A stretch of DNA of 64,000 bases, taken from positions 1 to 64,000 of the forward strand of contig SKCR01047766.1 in the NCBI GenBank assembly GCA_019454045.1. The letters run 5' to 3'. Below are positions 46,436-60,320 of this stretch, in pieces. The DNA comes from Zanthoxylum bungeanum (taxonomy: Eukaryota > Streptophyta > Magnoliopsida > Sapindales > Rutaceae). How positions within the stretch are numbered: the stretch's first letter is position 1; every line of letters starts with the position of its first letter. The notes beneath the pieces are model-generated. The model was not told the origin of the DNA. It saw nothing but the letters and a program-made list of their open reading frames with translations, and searched no databases. The position numbers and the translations under genes were made by a program.

Positions 46436-48526
46436 TGTAGGTTTCTAATATATGTCCCAAGAATTATGAAATCAAGCATAAAATTCGCATGAATACACAA
46501 AGCAATAAGGCGGAAACTTTACTCACATTGAACGGTTTTGGATGCGAAGAACAAGATCCATTTTCCTCCTTGTTGAAGCTCGGTTTTGGACTCCATTGAG
46601 CTGCTGTGATGCTCGGTTGGGGCTGTTTTGATGCCTTCAAAATTCGGCCATGGGAGACCTCCATTGAAGCTTCAAGCTTCAAGCTCCAAAAATGGATTCC
46701 AAGCTCATAAATTTGTTTCCCTATCACCTATGTATAACCCAAGGTGTGCTAGCACTACTCTTCTTCCTTTGCTTCTCACAATTCGGTCAAACCAGAAAAT
46801 TTGAGGAAGAAATCGATTCCAAAACCGTGAAGGAGGGGAGAAGAAAAGAGAGGGAAAAGGTTTCACGTGAAACCGTGTGAGAGAGAGAGAGAGAGATAAA
46901 AAATAAAATAGTATTTTGGTTTATATATTTTCCAAAAATAAATAAACCATTTACCATTTTCCATTTCCAAAAACCAAAGAGTCAAAAAGCAAAACAATAA
47001 ATGTCTTTCAACTACCACATCAATCACTCAAATCAAATGACAACTTGTCACATCACTCAAAGTGACATTTGATTTGACGCTTGATGTGACTTGCGATTTG
47101 ACGCATGATTTGACTTGCGTGCCGCACTCGAATTCGAAATGCGAATGCGCTCGCAAATAATCCCAGGCTCGGGTTCGGTAATTCCAAATTAACGAATTTT
47201 TCGTCGCGTCGTAATTAAATGATTACGCCTAGCGAAATCATTATTCACGTCGCTAACGAATTAATTCTAAATTAATTCGTTCGCCCGAATTAAAATCTAA
47301 TTTCAATTCCGCATCAAAATCCAATTTCTAATAATATATCAAATATATTATTTTATCGATTAATTCCAAATTAATCGTTCTCTCTCTTTAATTAATATTT
47401 TATCCCAGATAAAATATCTCCGTCATTAATCCCAGATTAATTTTCTCTCTCTTCTAATTAATCCCAGATTAATTAAGTGCGAGTTATACGTCATCGGTGA
47501 ATCTTCGAGAAGCGACCCATGAGATCCCCGGATATGTTGGCAGTAAATACGGTCGTCGGACTATCCGAACACGTAAGTACCTCGTACTACATTTATACCG
47601 ATTTACAAGACAAGGTTGGCTTCTAGCAAAACGCCATGCCTACCCAATTCTCCAGAAATATTCTTACAGGAATATATAGATCTGTATCAAGCGTAGTATA
47701 CCGTAGTATTGTGTATATCAGCCCAGTATCGGATAGTCACGTGCTAGGGCTGGGGCTGGATAAGTGTCTGCCCCGTCCGAAGCACATGTCGGATGTCTGG
47801 TAACTAGTCTCTATAATCGGATATACATGACCTTGTCATAATATCCCGATGGCCGGCCAGCACTTAAGAGCACTAATATCGTATCCTGCGTGACATCATC
47901 TCCACTATGACTGAAGTGATACTTCTTCTCGACATCACACCCAATACACTACGACTCTCTGATAAACCCAGAAGTGGTGTACGCAGAACCGGTTAAAGCC
48001 CTGTACCACCAAGACCAAAGTCTATCGATTATCGTAAGTATTAGCGATGCAAGTCTCAGGTTAAGACTATACACACCTACCTTGATTTCGGCCTCCCATA
48101 GACACATAGTCATAATACCAATGGGATTCCGAGGGGTCTATCCAGAGCGAAGCTGTTTCCCGTACCATCGGTGAAACACAACCTCCTATCGCACTTGCAT
48201 AAGTATCCTATACTTATATATATGAGAACTATGCGTTGTGCCCTCACAACGCGCACAAGTGCAATACTAGCCTATTCCGCATTATCGATGTCCTGTCTCG
48301 ATAATACTACGACTAGGGATATTTAATGATTAATCCTTCGTGGACTGATACTGTCTCATATCATTCTCAATCCAGGAACTAATCATATGGACCTCTTTCA
48401 TTTATACATCTAAGGTGATCTAATCACAAATGATGAGAGTACAATCTCCTTTGTCACATAGTTAATTTGCTACAACAACACAATGATCTGTGCAAATAGT
48501 GACGCTATGGGTCATTTTGTCCAACA
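46436..48526 (-). repeat. 3' LTR of nested copia 2
   Basis: + strand TGTAGGTTTCTAAT to TTGTCCAACA. The purine tract CAAGTGGGAGAT (minus strand) follows at 48,527-48,538. Matches 54,332-56,420 end to end. Confidence 0.9.
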
Positions 48527-51480
48527 ATCTCCCACTTGGCACATAGCCAGTCACTCAAGTGTCTCACACCCGAACTATGTACGGTTGGCTCAAACTGCTA
48601 AGAAAAGCTTTCGTCAGCGGATTTGCATGATTATCATCTTGATGCGATTTATTCGATCATCACATCGCCACGATGTATGATCCGAACGAATCAGACGAAT
48701 ATCTAAGTATGTCTCTGGATCGTTGATGAGACCATTAATTCTTTAGCCTGTGCTGACGCCTAGCTCAGCCGCTAACAGAACTATATCTAATCTAATTAGA
48801 TTTGTATCGACCCAAATGACTTCTATTGCTGCCTCAGCTGCAGCAATAATCCGCATTTATTGTTTATTCGGTAACAATATCTTGCATGGAAGATTTCCAG
48901 CTCACTGTACCGTTATTCAAACTGTATAGTACCGTTTGCGACTTTTAGTCGTCTTTATCGGTTATATGAAACTTGCTACAGTGACCCCAGTCACTTTAAG
49001 TTCTCCTTCTCCATAGACTAAGACAACATCCTTAGTTCTCTAAGATACTAACGGATGTTCTTAACATTAATCCAGTGACTATCACTCGGATTGGCCTGTT
49101 TGTGAATCCATATGCTCAAAGCGTATGATACACCAGGTCTTGTACATTTTTCAATGTACGGTTTCTAGGAGAGTATTTCGAAAGCCAAGCTTTCGCCGAT
49201 ATTTATTTTATGGGAATATCATTTCCAAGAAATGACGTATTATCATTATTTTATAGGACAGCCACTGTCAGTGCGCGCTCCCACTAACCTCCTTATATAC
49301 ACAGAATTATTTTCGTTTTGAATTAAATCATACACCATTATGATTATATCAAAACGATAATTCCAAGAACCTAATGCTTGTTCAATCCAATCATGGATCG
49401 AATAACTTGCATTATCCAAATGGATTTACCGTGGCAACAGGTAAAAGGTTGAATCGTAATCAACACAATGTTGATAACGATACCTTTCCGTTAAAAGCCT
49501 AGCTTTATACGCTGGTATGTTGCCATCCATGTATGTCTTCCTAGAAGACTTTTAAGTACCATTAGGCACAATGCCTTGTGGTACATCAACTAGTATCCAA
49601 ACTGGTTGATATACATGGAATCCATTTCGGATTATACGGCACTTTGCCATAATTAGGGAGTTGATACCTTATATCACTTCCTCATACGTAGTCAGTTGGT
49701 ATTCCTCAATAAGATTCACATCTTTATGAGGTTAGATCAGAAACCCATACCCCAGGTTGTTTTCTGACTCTGTCCGACCTGCGCGGTTCTTGTGTATTCG
49801 AAGATTAATGGTAATAGTCTCATCCTGGATGAACTATTCATGTTCCATTAAGATTCAGTGCCTTGAACAGTATTACTCCGATTTCCATCGAGTTATACTA
49901 TCCTCCCACTTACCACTGCATATCGGTATTCCTCTCAGGAAAACCGTATGGTGAGTAACAATCTAATTGTTTTCTTGTGAGGTGTATAAGTACAATACTT
50001 ATGGTATCCCTAGGATAACCTACATTTGGCACTTATCCTATTTGGGTTTTAGTTTGGTATCATCCAAACATATGCCTAGCATACCCAAATTATCAAGAAT
50101 GAGAAACCCGGTTTCTTCCCGTTCATATCTAATATGATATCTGTTAAACAGATTATTATGGAACCTTATTCAAAATAAGTTCTTGCACTGTTTAAAGCTT
50201 ATCCGTTGAAGGAAATGGTAGCTCAGAGCGACTCGTGATTAACCTTATTATGTCTAACAAAATTCGGTTAATCCGTTCGGACATACCGTCAAACTGACGT
50301 ATTCCGGGAGGAGTCCTTATTTGAAAGAATACTATACTCTTTCATATATTCTAGAAACTTATTGCTTAAGTATTTTCCATTACAGTCTTACCATGACGGT
50401 TTAATACTTTAGCCGATCTGTTTATCTATTTCGTGTCGAAACTGTAAAAGTTTCCGATTTGTGTTCTTCAAAAGAAACACATAACCATACGCGATGCCAC
50501 ATCCGTAAAGGTCACGAAATATTCATATCCATATCTAGCCTAGCTAGACATGGGCCCACTTGATTCACTATGAAGTAGGGCTAACAGATCGGTGGCATTT
50601 ACACTTTTACCAAGTAAATAGTGTTTTAGGCACTTTGCCCAAATAGACTAGATTCGTAGACTTTATTTGAATGAGAATCAAATCAGTCCTAGTACCCGCT
50701 CTTCAAAAGTGCGGATATACGATTCTTGTTTAGTAGTGTCCCTGACAACTATGCCACAATTAAGTTTCTTAACTGATCAAATCAGTTTGAGCTATTTATT
50801 TGTCATGTTATATATTTGAGATATTATTTATATTCAAAATATAAATCCTGTTATACACATCTAATGTGTTTATCTCAATATCATCTTTATATAATGAAAC
50901 ACTTTAGTGTTCTAGAATATAAAGGTACACCCGCAGCGGGTTATACGCGATATAGAGATAATGTTTCTAGTCAAACTAGATACATTATAACAGTTTCCTA
51001 ATTTACGTACTAACCCGAAGGTAGTTCCTAAATTCAGGTATCTACGGTTAAAACAGCGACTTTCGTCCTGTTTCCAATTCGCAGATAAATCTCTATTGAA
51101 GTCAGTATCCTGTTCAAAACAGATTCTGAACATCAATATATTTTATGTACCACACTAAGTATTTAAAATCCAATTTCAATACTAGTTGTGAACATAATTA
51201 TGACAATCATATTTGAAGTCAGAGCCTTGCTCGTCTTCTATTCCTTCTTAGGATATGTCATTTATCTTCCCAGAAGATTATAATGATTTTGCCTTTGCCT
51301 GTTTCAACACTCCAGAAGCCTTTGGCCAAGCCTCGTGTTTCTGGAATATCGAATTAAGGTGCGCCTTGCGCTACAAGCTTAATATATTATTTTATCAAAT
51401 AAAATAACCTATTAATTTCCAGGACCATCCTGAAACTTTATTCCCAATTTGAAAATTAAACCATTTAAACACATTTTCCC
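48527..51480 (-). pseudogene. Heavily decayed pol and gag of nested copia 2
   Basis: Traces in the same order as in nested element 1: RNase H near 48,720-49,030, RT near 49,140-49,560 (a degenerate FLNGN-side region and an LSLKF-like part), integrase near 50,180-50,660, a protease-side segment SSLTRNIISISRITRCGCTF in the frame 51,136-50,912, and gag near 51,200-51,480. Small deletions are spread throughout and the longest frames are about 75 codons. It cannot encode any of its proteins. Confidence 0.7.
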
Positions 51481-54331
51481 CAGGATTATGTTTTAAATGT
51501 CAATCTTTCATTATATCTTGATTCTAATAGTCCAACTATTTAATCAACGATTTGTGGTACTATTTATTATAATGATTATAATAGTCCAACTATATAATCA
51601 AATATAATTTAAATTAATTAACCTCAATTACATTGATTACTATAATCCAATTATAAAATCAACTGTAAATCGAAATTAATTAATTCAAATATATTGATTA
51701 ATATAATCCAATTATATATAATCAAATATAATACAGTCCAACTGCTTATTAAAACAACAATTTAAATATTAGTCCAACTATAGTTTAATCTAACGACGAA
51801 ATAATTTGTGATTGAGCGCGTATGGCGAGTAATTGAACGAGTATTGCAAATTCAATTCTTGCCTCCCACTATTTTTCGGCGAGCCTCTAACCCTCTGTCG
51901 AGTACTCGGGAAACCGTGTTTCCTAGTGGGCTAGGATCCCGTTAAATATCACACAATCTTGACTTTGGCCAACAAATTGTATGATAATTAACTAGGTAGA
52001 TCTCGAAGATCAATTGGATCCCATCCAATTCCTAGATCCAGTAGGCGGATATCCAAATCCTAAACATATATCTTATATATGCCAATACATCCAATGTATT
52101 ACCTAACCTTTTTCCTCTGAATCAACTAAGCCTTGGCTTTGGCACAACAAACCTAGTGATCCCAGTCAAGCGTGACCCATTGACCATGGAAAGCTTCGTA
52201 ATCAATGTCGATGGACAAGAAGTGGTCTTGACTTTGGCCAACAAACCACAACTTGGACAAGACACCGATATGGAACAAAGCCTTCGTGATTCAAACACAT
52301 CTTCGACGGACAAAGGGCTTGACTTTGGCCAACAACCCAATGCCAATCTCGGATCTTGAGTAAGAATCACTCAATGGAAGGAAAAACACTTGATATTGAG
52401 CGAGGGTTTTTCGCGTGCAAATTGGCTACCAATTTATTATCTTTATTAAGGTCTCATCATCATACACCCTTAAACATGCATTCTAAACACATAATAAAGC
52501 GCATATGAAATAAAATAATAATGATATGCGGATGGATACTTTACATTGATCCTAGATCAAATCTCTCATTTTCTCTCTCCAAAGCTAGCACATGTATTTA
52601 CTTCTACCCGTTACACTACACTTCTAAAGAAACCTCATTTACATTGAGGGGAATAGGTGAGAAGAGAATACAAAGAGTATAGAGGTGATAAGGCTGGACA
52701 CGCAGGTCCAATTAATAAATCAAATTTATTACAATTTCCAAAATTGTCCCACCCGACTAATATCCATCCGATATACATTATTCATGCATCGCAACCATGT
52801 ATTCATACAAGCATGTTATCAATCAATCTAATCCAATTAATTAATCTGATAATTAGTGATCATCCAATGTTCAAACAACGATTTGATTTTTGCTCGAGTC
52901 AAACTCGTTTTGCGAATAAGTACTCAAAGTACGAATTCTTGAATTAAATTAAACTACATAATTAAATCCAATTTAATACGCATTTAATTCTAATTCACTA
53001 TTTAATTCCAAATTAAATATTACACTTTTATTAACGAACCTTTACGACTTAAATTCCAATTTAATCGCAACGGGTCTCAAAGCCCGATTAACATCTAATG
53101 TTTATTTAATTAAAGTCCAATGGGCTTTTAATTAATTTCTATAAGGCGTGGACTTTTGGTCAACTCGGGTCAAACCGAACAACCAAAATCCAATCCGGGA
53201 GTTACCCCATAAGCCCAGAAATCAATTTTGGCCCATTAGGCCCAATTAAATAATTAAGGTCCATTAAGTCATAATTGGACTTTATGGATGCGGTTTTAGG
53301 CCCAATTGGATCCAACCAAATTTGCCTAAACTCAACTTTGTACAACAAAGCCCAAAAGCCCAATCACAACCTTAAAGGCCCAATTTCCAAAAATAAGCCC
53401 AATTAATTAACTTATAAAATTCTAAATTCCATAATTAATTAACCTAAGTGTAATACACAATTAACCACCCAATTAATATTTCTAAAACATCAATTAGCAT
53501 ACTTAATCATGCACTTTAATGACAAATAGTGTCCAACACAATTTATTAAAATCAAACCCATTTTACATGCTTTTGTTCTCGGCAATTAGGGGTTTTTCCA
53601 ATCCGATTCGGTTTCAATCCAATTGAATCCACAATCATCATTTCCCAAATCAATTCAATTCATCCAATGAATTAAAATCAAAAACACAATGAATTTCAAA
53701 TTCAATTGAATTCGGCCAAGCCACTTTAATTTGGGAAAAATGTTCCAAATCAAAATTCAATCAAATTGAACTTCAAAACAACATTACCCAATTGTTTTAA
53801 GTCATCCAATGATCAAACAAACAAAATCACCAAGAAATTTAGGGTTCTTTAATTTCGGCCAACATAAGCAATTTGGGGAAATTTGTTCCAAACACAATTT
53901 CAACAAATTGATCCAATCAATCTTAAATTAAACATACTTTAAGCATTCTCATTCATCCAATTTCACAAAATATGCTCAAAATCAAGTTTACCCAAATTTG
54001 TCACTTTATGCCAACATAAAAAATTGGGGAAATTTGTTCCAAACATAATTTCTTCAAATTGATCCAATCAATCATTAATTCAACAACATTAAGCATACTT
54101 AATCAATCAATTTAATCAAATCATGCTTCAATTGATTTTACCCAATTTGTCATGCCCAAAATTTAGGGAAAATTGAATCCAATCCAATTTCATGAAATTG
54201 ATCATACACAACTTCAATTCAACCTCATTCAAGCATACTTCATCAAACAATTCAACCAAATCATGCCTAAATCGAGTTTACCCAATTTTAACCCTAACTT
54301 TTTCATGCTTGATCAAAGCTCAAGATACCAT
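51481..54331 (-). other. 5' leader of nested copia 2, conserved
   Basis: Closely follows the leader of nested element 1: the block CTCCCACTATTTTTCGGCGA (51,862), four TTGACTTTGGCCAACAA-like words (51,959, 52,133, 52,228, 52,319), the GGCCCA-rich block (53,070-53,400), then many AATTTGG/CCAATTTGTC words up to the primer site. On the minus strand the primer site reads TGGTATCTTGAGC (54,318-54,330), iMet-like. Confidence 0.65.
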
Positions 54332-56420
54332 TGTAGGTTTCTAATATAGGTCCCAAGAATCATGAAATCAAGCATAAAATTCGCATGAATACACAAAGGA
54401 ATAAGGCGGAAACTTTACTCACATTGAACGGTTTTGGATGCGAAGAACAAGATCCATTTTCCTCCTTGTTGAAGCTCGGTTTTGGACTCCATGAGCTGCT
54501 GGGATGCTCGGTTGGGGCTGTTTTGATCCCTTCAAAATTCGGCCATGGGAGACCTCCATTGAAGCTCCAAGCTTCAAGCTCCAAAAATGGATTCCAAGCT
54601 CATAAATTCGTTTCCCTATCACCTATGTATAACCCAAGGTGTGCTAGCACTACTCTTCTTCCTTGCTTCTCACAAATTCGGTCAAACCAGAAAATTTGAG
54701 GAAGAAATCGGTTCCAAAACCGTGAAGGAGAGGAAGAGAGAAAAGAGAGGGAAAAGGGTTTCACGTGAAAACCGTGGGGAGAGAGAGAGAGATGAAGAAA
54801 AATAAAATATAGTTTGTTTATATATTTTCCAAAAATAAATAAACCATTTACCACTTTTCATTTCCAAAAACCAAAAGTCAAAAAGCAAAACAATAATGCC
54901 TTTCAACTACCACATCAATCACTCAAATCAAATGACAACTTGTCACATCACTCAAAGTGACATTTGATTTGACGCTTGATGTGACTTGCGATTTGACGCA
55001 TGATTTGACTTGCGTGCCGCACTCGAATTCGAAATGCGAATGCGCTCGCAAATAATCCCGGGCTCGGGTTCGCTAATTCCAAATTAACGAATTTTCCGTC
55101 GCGTCGTAATTAAATGATTACGCCTAGCGAAATCACTATTCACGTCGCTAACGAATTAATTCTAAATTAATTCGTTCGCCCGAATTAAAATCTAATTTAA
55201 TTCCGCGTCGAAATCCAATTTCTAATAATATATCAAATATATTATTTTATCGATTAATTCCAAATTAATCGTTCTCTCTCTTTAATTAATATTTTATCCC
55301 AGATAAAATATCTCCGTGATTAATCCCAGATTAATTTTCTCTCTTCTAATTAATCCCAGATTAATTAAGTGCGAGTTATACGTCATCGGTGAATCTTCGG
55401 GAAGCGACCCATGAGATCTCGGATATGTTGGCAGTAAATACGGTCGTCGGACTATCCGAACACGTAAGTACCTCGTACTACGTTTATACCGATTTACAAG
55501 ACAAGGTTGGCTTCTAGCAAAGCGCCATGCCTACCCAATTCTCCAGAAATATTCTTACAGGAATATATAGATCTGTATCAAGCGTAGTATACCGTAGTAT
55601 TGTGTATATCAGCCCAGTATCGGATAGTCACGTGCTAGGGCTGGGGCTGGATAAGTGTCTGCCCCGTCCGAAGCACATGTCGGATGTCTGGTAACTAGTC
55701 TCTATAATCGGATATACATGACCTTGTCATAATATCCCGATGGCCGGCCAGCACTTAAGAGCACTAATACCGTATCCTGCGTGACATCATCTCCACTATG
55801 ACTGAAGTGATACTTCCGTCTCGACATCACACCCAATACACTACGACTCTCTGATAAACCCAGAAGTGGTGTACGCAGAACCGGTTAAAGCCCTGTACCA
55901 CCAAGACCAAAGTCTATCGATTATCGTAAGTATTAGCGATGCAAGTCTCAGGTTAAGACTATACACACCTACCTTGATTTCGGCCTCCCATAGACACATA
56001 GTCATAATACCAATGGGATTCCGAGGGGTCTATCCAGAGCGAAGCTGTTTCCCGTACCATCGGTGAAACACAACCTCCTATCGCACTTGCATAAGTATCC
56101 TATACTTATATATATGAGAACTATGCCGTTGTGCCCTCACAACGCGCACAAGTGCAATACTAGCCTATTCCGCATTATCGATGTCCTGTCTCGATAATAC
56201 TACGACTAGGGATATTTAATGATTAATCCTTCGTGGACTGATACTGTCTCATATCATTCTCAATCCAGGAACTAATCATATGGACCTCTCTTCATTTATA
56301 CATCTAAGGTGATCTAATCACAAATGATGAGAGTACAATCTCCTTTGTCACATAGTTAATTTGCTACAACAACACAATGATCTGTGCAAATAGTGACGCT
56401 ATGGGTCATTTTGTCCAACA
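54332..56420 (-). repeat. 5' LTR of nested copia 2
   Basis: + strand TGTAGGTTTCTAAT to TTGTCCAACA, followed by TCTTG. A minus-strand primer site adjoins it at 54,331. Confidence 0.9.
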
Positions 56421-59267
56421 TCTTGATTATCTCATAATCAAGACTTGATTATCTTATAATCAAAGAATTCTAGAAAACATTAAGTTAAATTAATTTAACA
56501 TAGTTTTCATTTGTGACAATAAATATTATTAATCTCATTAATAATATATAAATATAATGTGAGCATATTATTAGACAACTAGTTTATATTAGGAGTTTCT
56601 ACAGTTAATCGAGCTAGTACTGGGACCAAAATAGACATAATAACGGTTCCGAGCTCCGATAATTCCGAAATATTAATTAAACTCTTTAATAAAATATTAC
56701 GGATTATTAACTCCGCGTTTATCCACTAAAAACTATAAGTTGAACTCATGTTACCGTAGATGGATAAAATAAACCGAACAACTTCAGTGTCCATCATATA
56801 TTGTCATTACATATGGATATAGCCCTTCATGAATATCTCATAAATAGAGCCGGGTCAAAATTCCGTTAAACCCCACTAAATATTTTGTCTCTTAAGCACC
56901 ATTGATTCTATAATGAACAAATAATTCATAACAATTATGAATATAAAAATTTCTATTCGTAATAGAAAAGTTGAGTGCTCATATTGTTCAACTCTCGAAT
57001 CAACTCTTAAAAAATATATTCTTCTACTTCTCGTAAGAAGGAGTGAATTTTATATCTATGTAAAATATTCCCAGCTACACACCAAACCATATCCCCAAAA
57101 TACGTAGTTATTGGCCGGAAATGCAACACCAACCTCACCATAGTAAATCAAAGGACATAGCATGTCATGCAGGAGTTCATAGTACACTCAGGATTAATAT
57201 TGAATCCATATATGACCATCTATTAGATAAAATGAATTTCTTCGGTTAACGGATATTAAAAGAAATTCATATTTATCTGAGTTCAGTCCTATATGATCTC
57301 ATCATACAAGGTGCCTCCATTCCCATGTCACTATATGAACAATCTCAGATCAAGGTCACCATACAAGTATAGAATGGACCGCATTTATAGATAAACCACA
57401 AACAAAGTACCCTCTTTGTTTGCTCTCTACGGACTATATAGATTACTAACTTCAAACATAAATCCTCTTGTGCATCAAAAATATACTAAGTCTGAAGGTA
57501 CAATAGTAATCAAGGTAAACAAGACAATTGGACAATATGCGATATAAATCAAAATACTTTGATAAAATGAATAATGTATTTATTATTTTTACAATGATCA
57601 ATTCTGTTTTATAATACATGAAGCTTTAGGACATAAATCCCAACACTCAATGGTTCAGAACTTGTTGGTGACGCCTTGCGATGGTGGCGGAACCGCATCT
57701 CCTGGTGATAATCTAGAATTAGCAAAATTCGTTAGTACTAAGATTGTGAATTTATATCCTTACTTAACAAAATTTATTCATTATTCATGATAAATCGTAC
57801 TCACTATGTTACTAATATTTTAGGGTGGTCTAACAATTTTTACTACGCTCATTTGAGGATTTCACAAGCTACTTCACAAAACTCCATATTATGCCCTCTT
57901 TCCAGAAACTTTCAGTGCACCAACACTGACATTGAAAATTCGGTGCGCTAAATCGGGGTTGAATTTGGATCTGCAATTTTAATAAAATACTCGTTTATGT
58001 GTCTAATTTATTTTTTCTTTTACAGATCGCGGCTTTGATTCCTAGAACTTATGTTATAAATTGAAGTTCAGGGGCTGTGCTACTGGAAAAAAAACTGTGC
58101 ACATGGGCAGCATATAGCCCGTGTATCTAATTCTGATTTTTGGATATGTTATTTCCTCATGTATCTAATTTATCCAGAATTTTACGGATCTTAATTTCGA
58201 CCTACAGAACTCAACTTATAAGCAATAAATCAGGACCTGTCCAGAAGGTGTCCTAAATTAAACTCACTGTCCATGTTATCTAAGTCACTGCCATGTTTGA
58301 CAGATTTATTTCAACCATTACCACTAGACTTTTCAGCACATTAAAATACATAAACAATCCTCTAAAATTCAATATCTATATTCAAGAACCAACCTCTTAT
58401 ATACTAAAAATCAAAGCATGGATACTAAAGCCATTAAAGATTTCAACACCAACTCAAATTCTTCTCTCAACACACGTCATTCCTATCACACTACATCATC
58501 AACCTCCATCAAAGTAACCACAACCCATACTGTTAAAAATAATGACACATCTGACCATCCTTTCACATGAAATGCATAATTTCATTCTTATATTATCAAG
58601 AAATACACAATCAAGCATGCTAACAACACAATCAAAGCTAATTAAGTAATTCAAAATCCTAGGGTTCATAACATACAAATTAAGGGCTCCCAAATACAAT
58701 CTCAAAACTGAAATTAGAGGGGGGAAATAAGATACAGAGCTTACTTTGCATGAGAGGAATCTTGGCACCATTACTTGCTACTTCAAAATAATGAAAAATA
58801 AAGAAAGAAAATGATTTGTTTTTCTAATGGAGGGGGAAGCTTCTCATGTTTTTTTTTTTTTTTTTGCTTGAAGAAGGAGGTGGATGAATAGTGCTCAATT
58901 TATAGGGCATAAGAATGATATTTGTTTGCAAATGAGTGGCTAGGGAGAGGCCACATCACCCCAATTCTAGTATTTTTCCGAAATCACTTTAGCAGTTACA
59001 TAAATATAGATTTTTATCCTTCTTCCAATTTTAATTTGGGAAAATATTCAAGGTAGAAGTTGTAGGTCTCGGTCTTAGAAAAATCGGAGTTCGTATGAGA
59101 ATGGTATGACCCAAATACCATAGGCTGTCCGGAGTGGAATATTTTACAGTTTCGTATCGGAATTTCGAGGAATTCACCGATTGTCCCCAAAGTCATTTCA
59201 TGAATGTATATGTGCTCAAACATAATGTATATTATGTAACACTCGTCCCACGATGTAACAGTAATCA

Positions 59268-60300
59268 TAATTTTCGGTCGTTTGCTTGGAAAGAGGAAGC
59301 GAGGTAAGGCCCAAAGACATTTTCTTACTGCATACTGTTATATAATATATTTGATAAGCATGATTTTCTTTTTATGAAAGAGAGTACTGAAACCATTTGA
59401 AAATCATGATTTATATTAATTTTAAAATCACCATATGCAACGTTATACGTTTGAAACTAGATATGAATCTTAAACCTTTATGTGAATTTCTAAAAATAAA
59501 ATTAAAACTTGCTTAGATATATTGATGCAACTGATCTCGTCCAGTATAAAAAATCACATGTACGAATTGTGAAAAGATCATTGTTTATAATCAGAAAAAT
59601 ATTTCAAAAATTATTCGGATAGTATAATATATTTTCTTGTAATAATAAGATTCTTATTTAATATATTTATTAATTTAATTTTATAATTTTATAATATTTT
59701 TTAATTGTAATAGGATAGTAAAATATGTTTTCTTATTATAATAATTTTCTTATAAAATTATAATATATATTTTTATTGTATTAGGAGTTCTATTTAATAC
59801 AAAATTAATTGTAATGATATTTTAATTTTATAATTTAATAATAAAAAAATTAATTGTAGAGGTTAATTGTAAAAATTAAATGTCGCGTATGGTTTTTTTT
59901 AATGAGATATTATAATATGTTTTCTTATTATAATAGGTTTATTTATTTTAATTTTATAATTTAATGATAATAAATTAAAATATTAATTAATTAATAAAGT
60001 AATAGGTTTCTTACTTTAATAGTAGATTGTGTTTTTATATTGTAATATGTTTTCTTATGTTAATAATTTATTATTTTAATTTTATAATTTAATAAAAAAA
60101 ATTATAGAGATATTTTAATTTTTTAATTTAATAAAAAAATATAATCGTAGAGATCATGCTAATTTTAGATAATTTAATAGTGTTTTTATTCAAATAGGAT
60201 AGTCTAATATGCTTTCTAATTATAATAAAATTCTTAAAAAATTATAATATGTATTTTTATTGTAATATGATTTTTATTTAATAAATTTTTTAAATTTATT
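59268..60300. repeat. AT-rich degenerate repeat tract, left of CEP-like remnant
   Basis: From about 59,600 a loosely repeated unit recurs every 130-200 bases: AATAGGATAGTAAAATATG, TTTTCTTATTATAATA, AAAATTATAATATAT, TTTTTATTGTAATA and TTTAATTTTATAATTTAATA. No coding sequence. The same words reappear at 61,320-61,450 on the other side of the CEP-like remnant. Confidence 0.6.
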
Positions 60301-60320
60301 TTATAAATATAATATACATA

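Larger units (their letters stand above)
46436..56420 (-). mobile_element. Nested copia element 2, non-autonomous: good LTRs and leader, ruined coding region
   Basis: 9,985 bp, minus strand, inside the 5' LTR of the outer copia. LTRs 46,436-48,526 and 54,332-56,420 (2,091 and 2,089 bp). TCTTG lies on both sides (46,431 and 56,421). The internal region 48,527-51,480 still aligns by eye with RNase H, RT, integrase and protease of nested element 1 but has many indels and no long open frame. LTR blocks compared by eye are nearly identical (about 6 differences in 190 bases at the 3' end, fewer in the middle). Confidence 0.85.
25787..57645 (-). mobile_element. Outer Ty1/copia element, containing two nested copia elements and repeat X
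   Basis: Minus-strand copia element. Left (3') LTR 25,787-27,766; right (5') LTR 45,667-57,645, interrupted. Flanks are CTCAC at 25,782 and CTCAA at 57,646, a target duplication with one mismatch. Gene order on the minus strand is gag, protease, integrase, RT, RNase H, the Ty1/copia order. A sampled 205-base block of the two LTRs differs at about 8 positions. Insertions inside are 28,461-30,470 (X), 32,821-42,816 and 46,436-56,420. Stops and the missing first catalytic Asp of integrase show it is inactive. Confidence 0.85.
45667..57645 (-). repeat. 5' LTR of outer copia, interrupted by the third copia
   Basis: Parts 45,667-46,435 and 56,426-57,645, about 1,989 bp when joined, against 1,980 bp for the 3' LTR. 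Termini are TGTAGGAAACG and AAATCCCAACA on the + strand. The interruption carries a TCTTG duplication at 46,431 and 56,421. Confidence 0.85.
24468..59260 (-). repeat. Gypsy-type long LTR (probably solo), split by the nested copia block
   Basis: Minus-strand LTR in two parts: 59,260-57,646 and 25,786-24,468, together about 2.9 kb. The start reads TGTTACATCGTGGGACG and the end reads GGGGATGTTATA. Its last 70 bases (AGAGGCTTATGGGGATAG, ACCGGTAGTATC) are related to the ends of the LARD LTRs. A minus-strand TATAAATTGAG lies at about 58,898. No primer site or pol sequence flanks either end. AATCA occurs directly left (24,463-24,467) and two bases right (59,263-59,267), a possible target duplication. 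The outer copia sits inside with a CTCAC/CTCAA duplication. Confidence 0.6.

Noticed and set aside
47974..48174. Identical 66-codon frames in both LTRs of nested copia 2 (also 55,866-56,066) as a possible conserved small protein.
   Set aside because: Identity follows from the recent common origin of the two LTRs; the related LTR of nested element 1 does not keep the frame.
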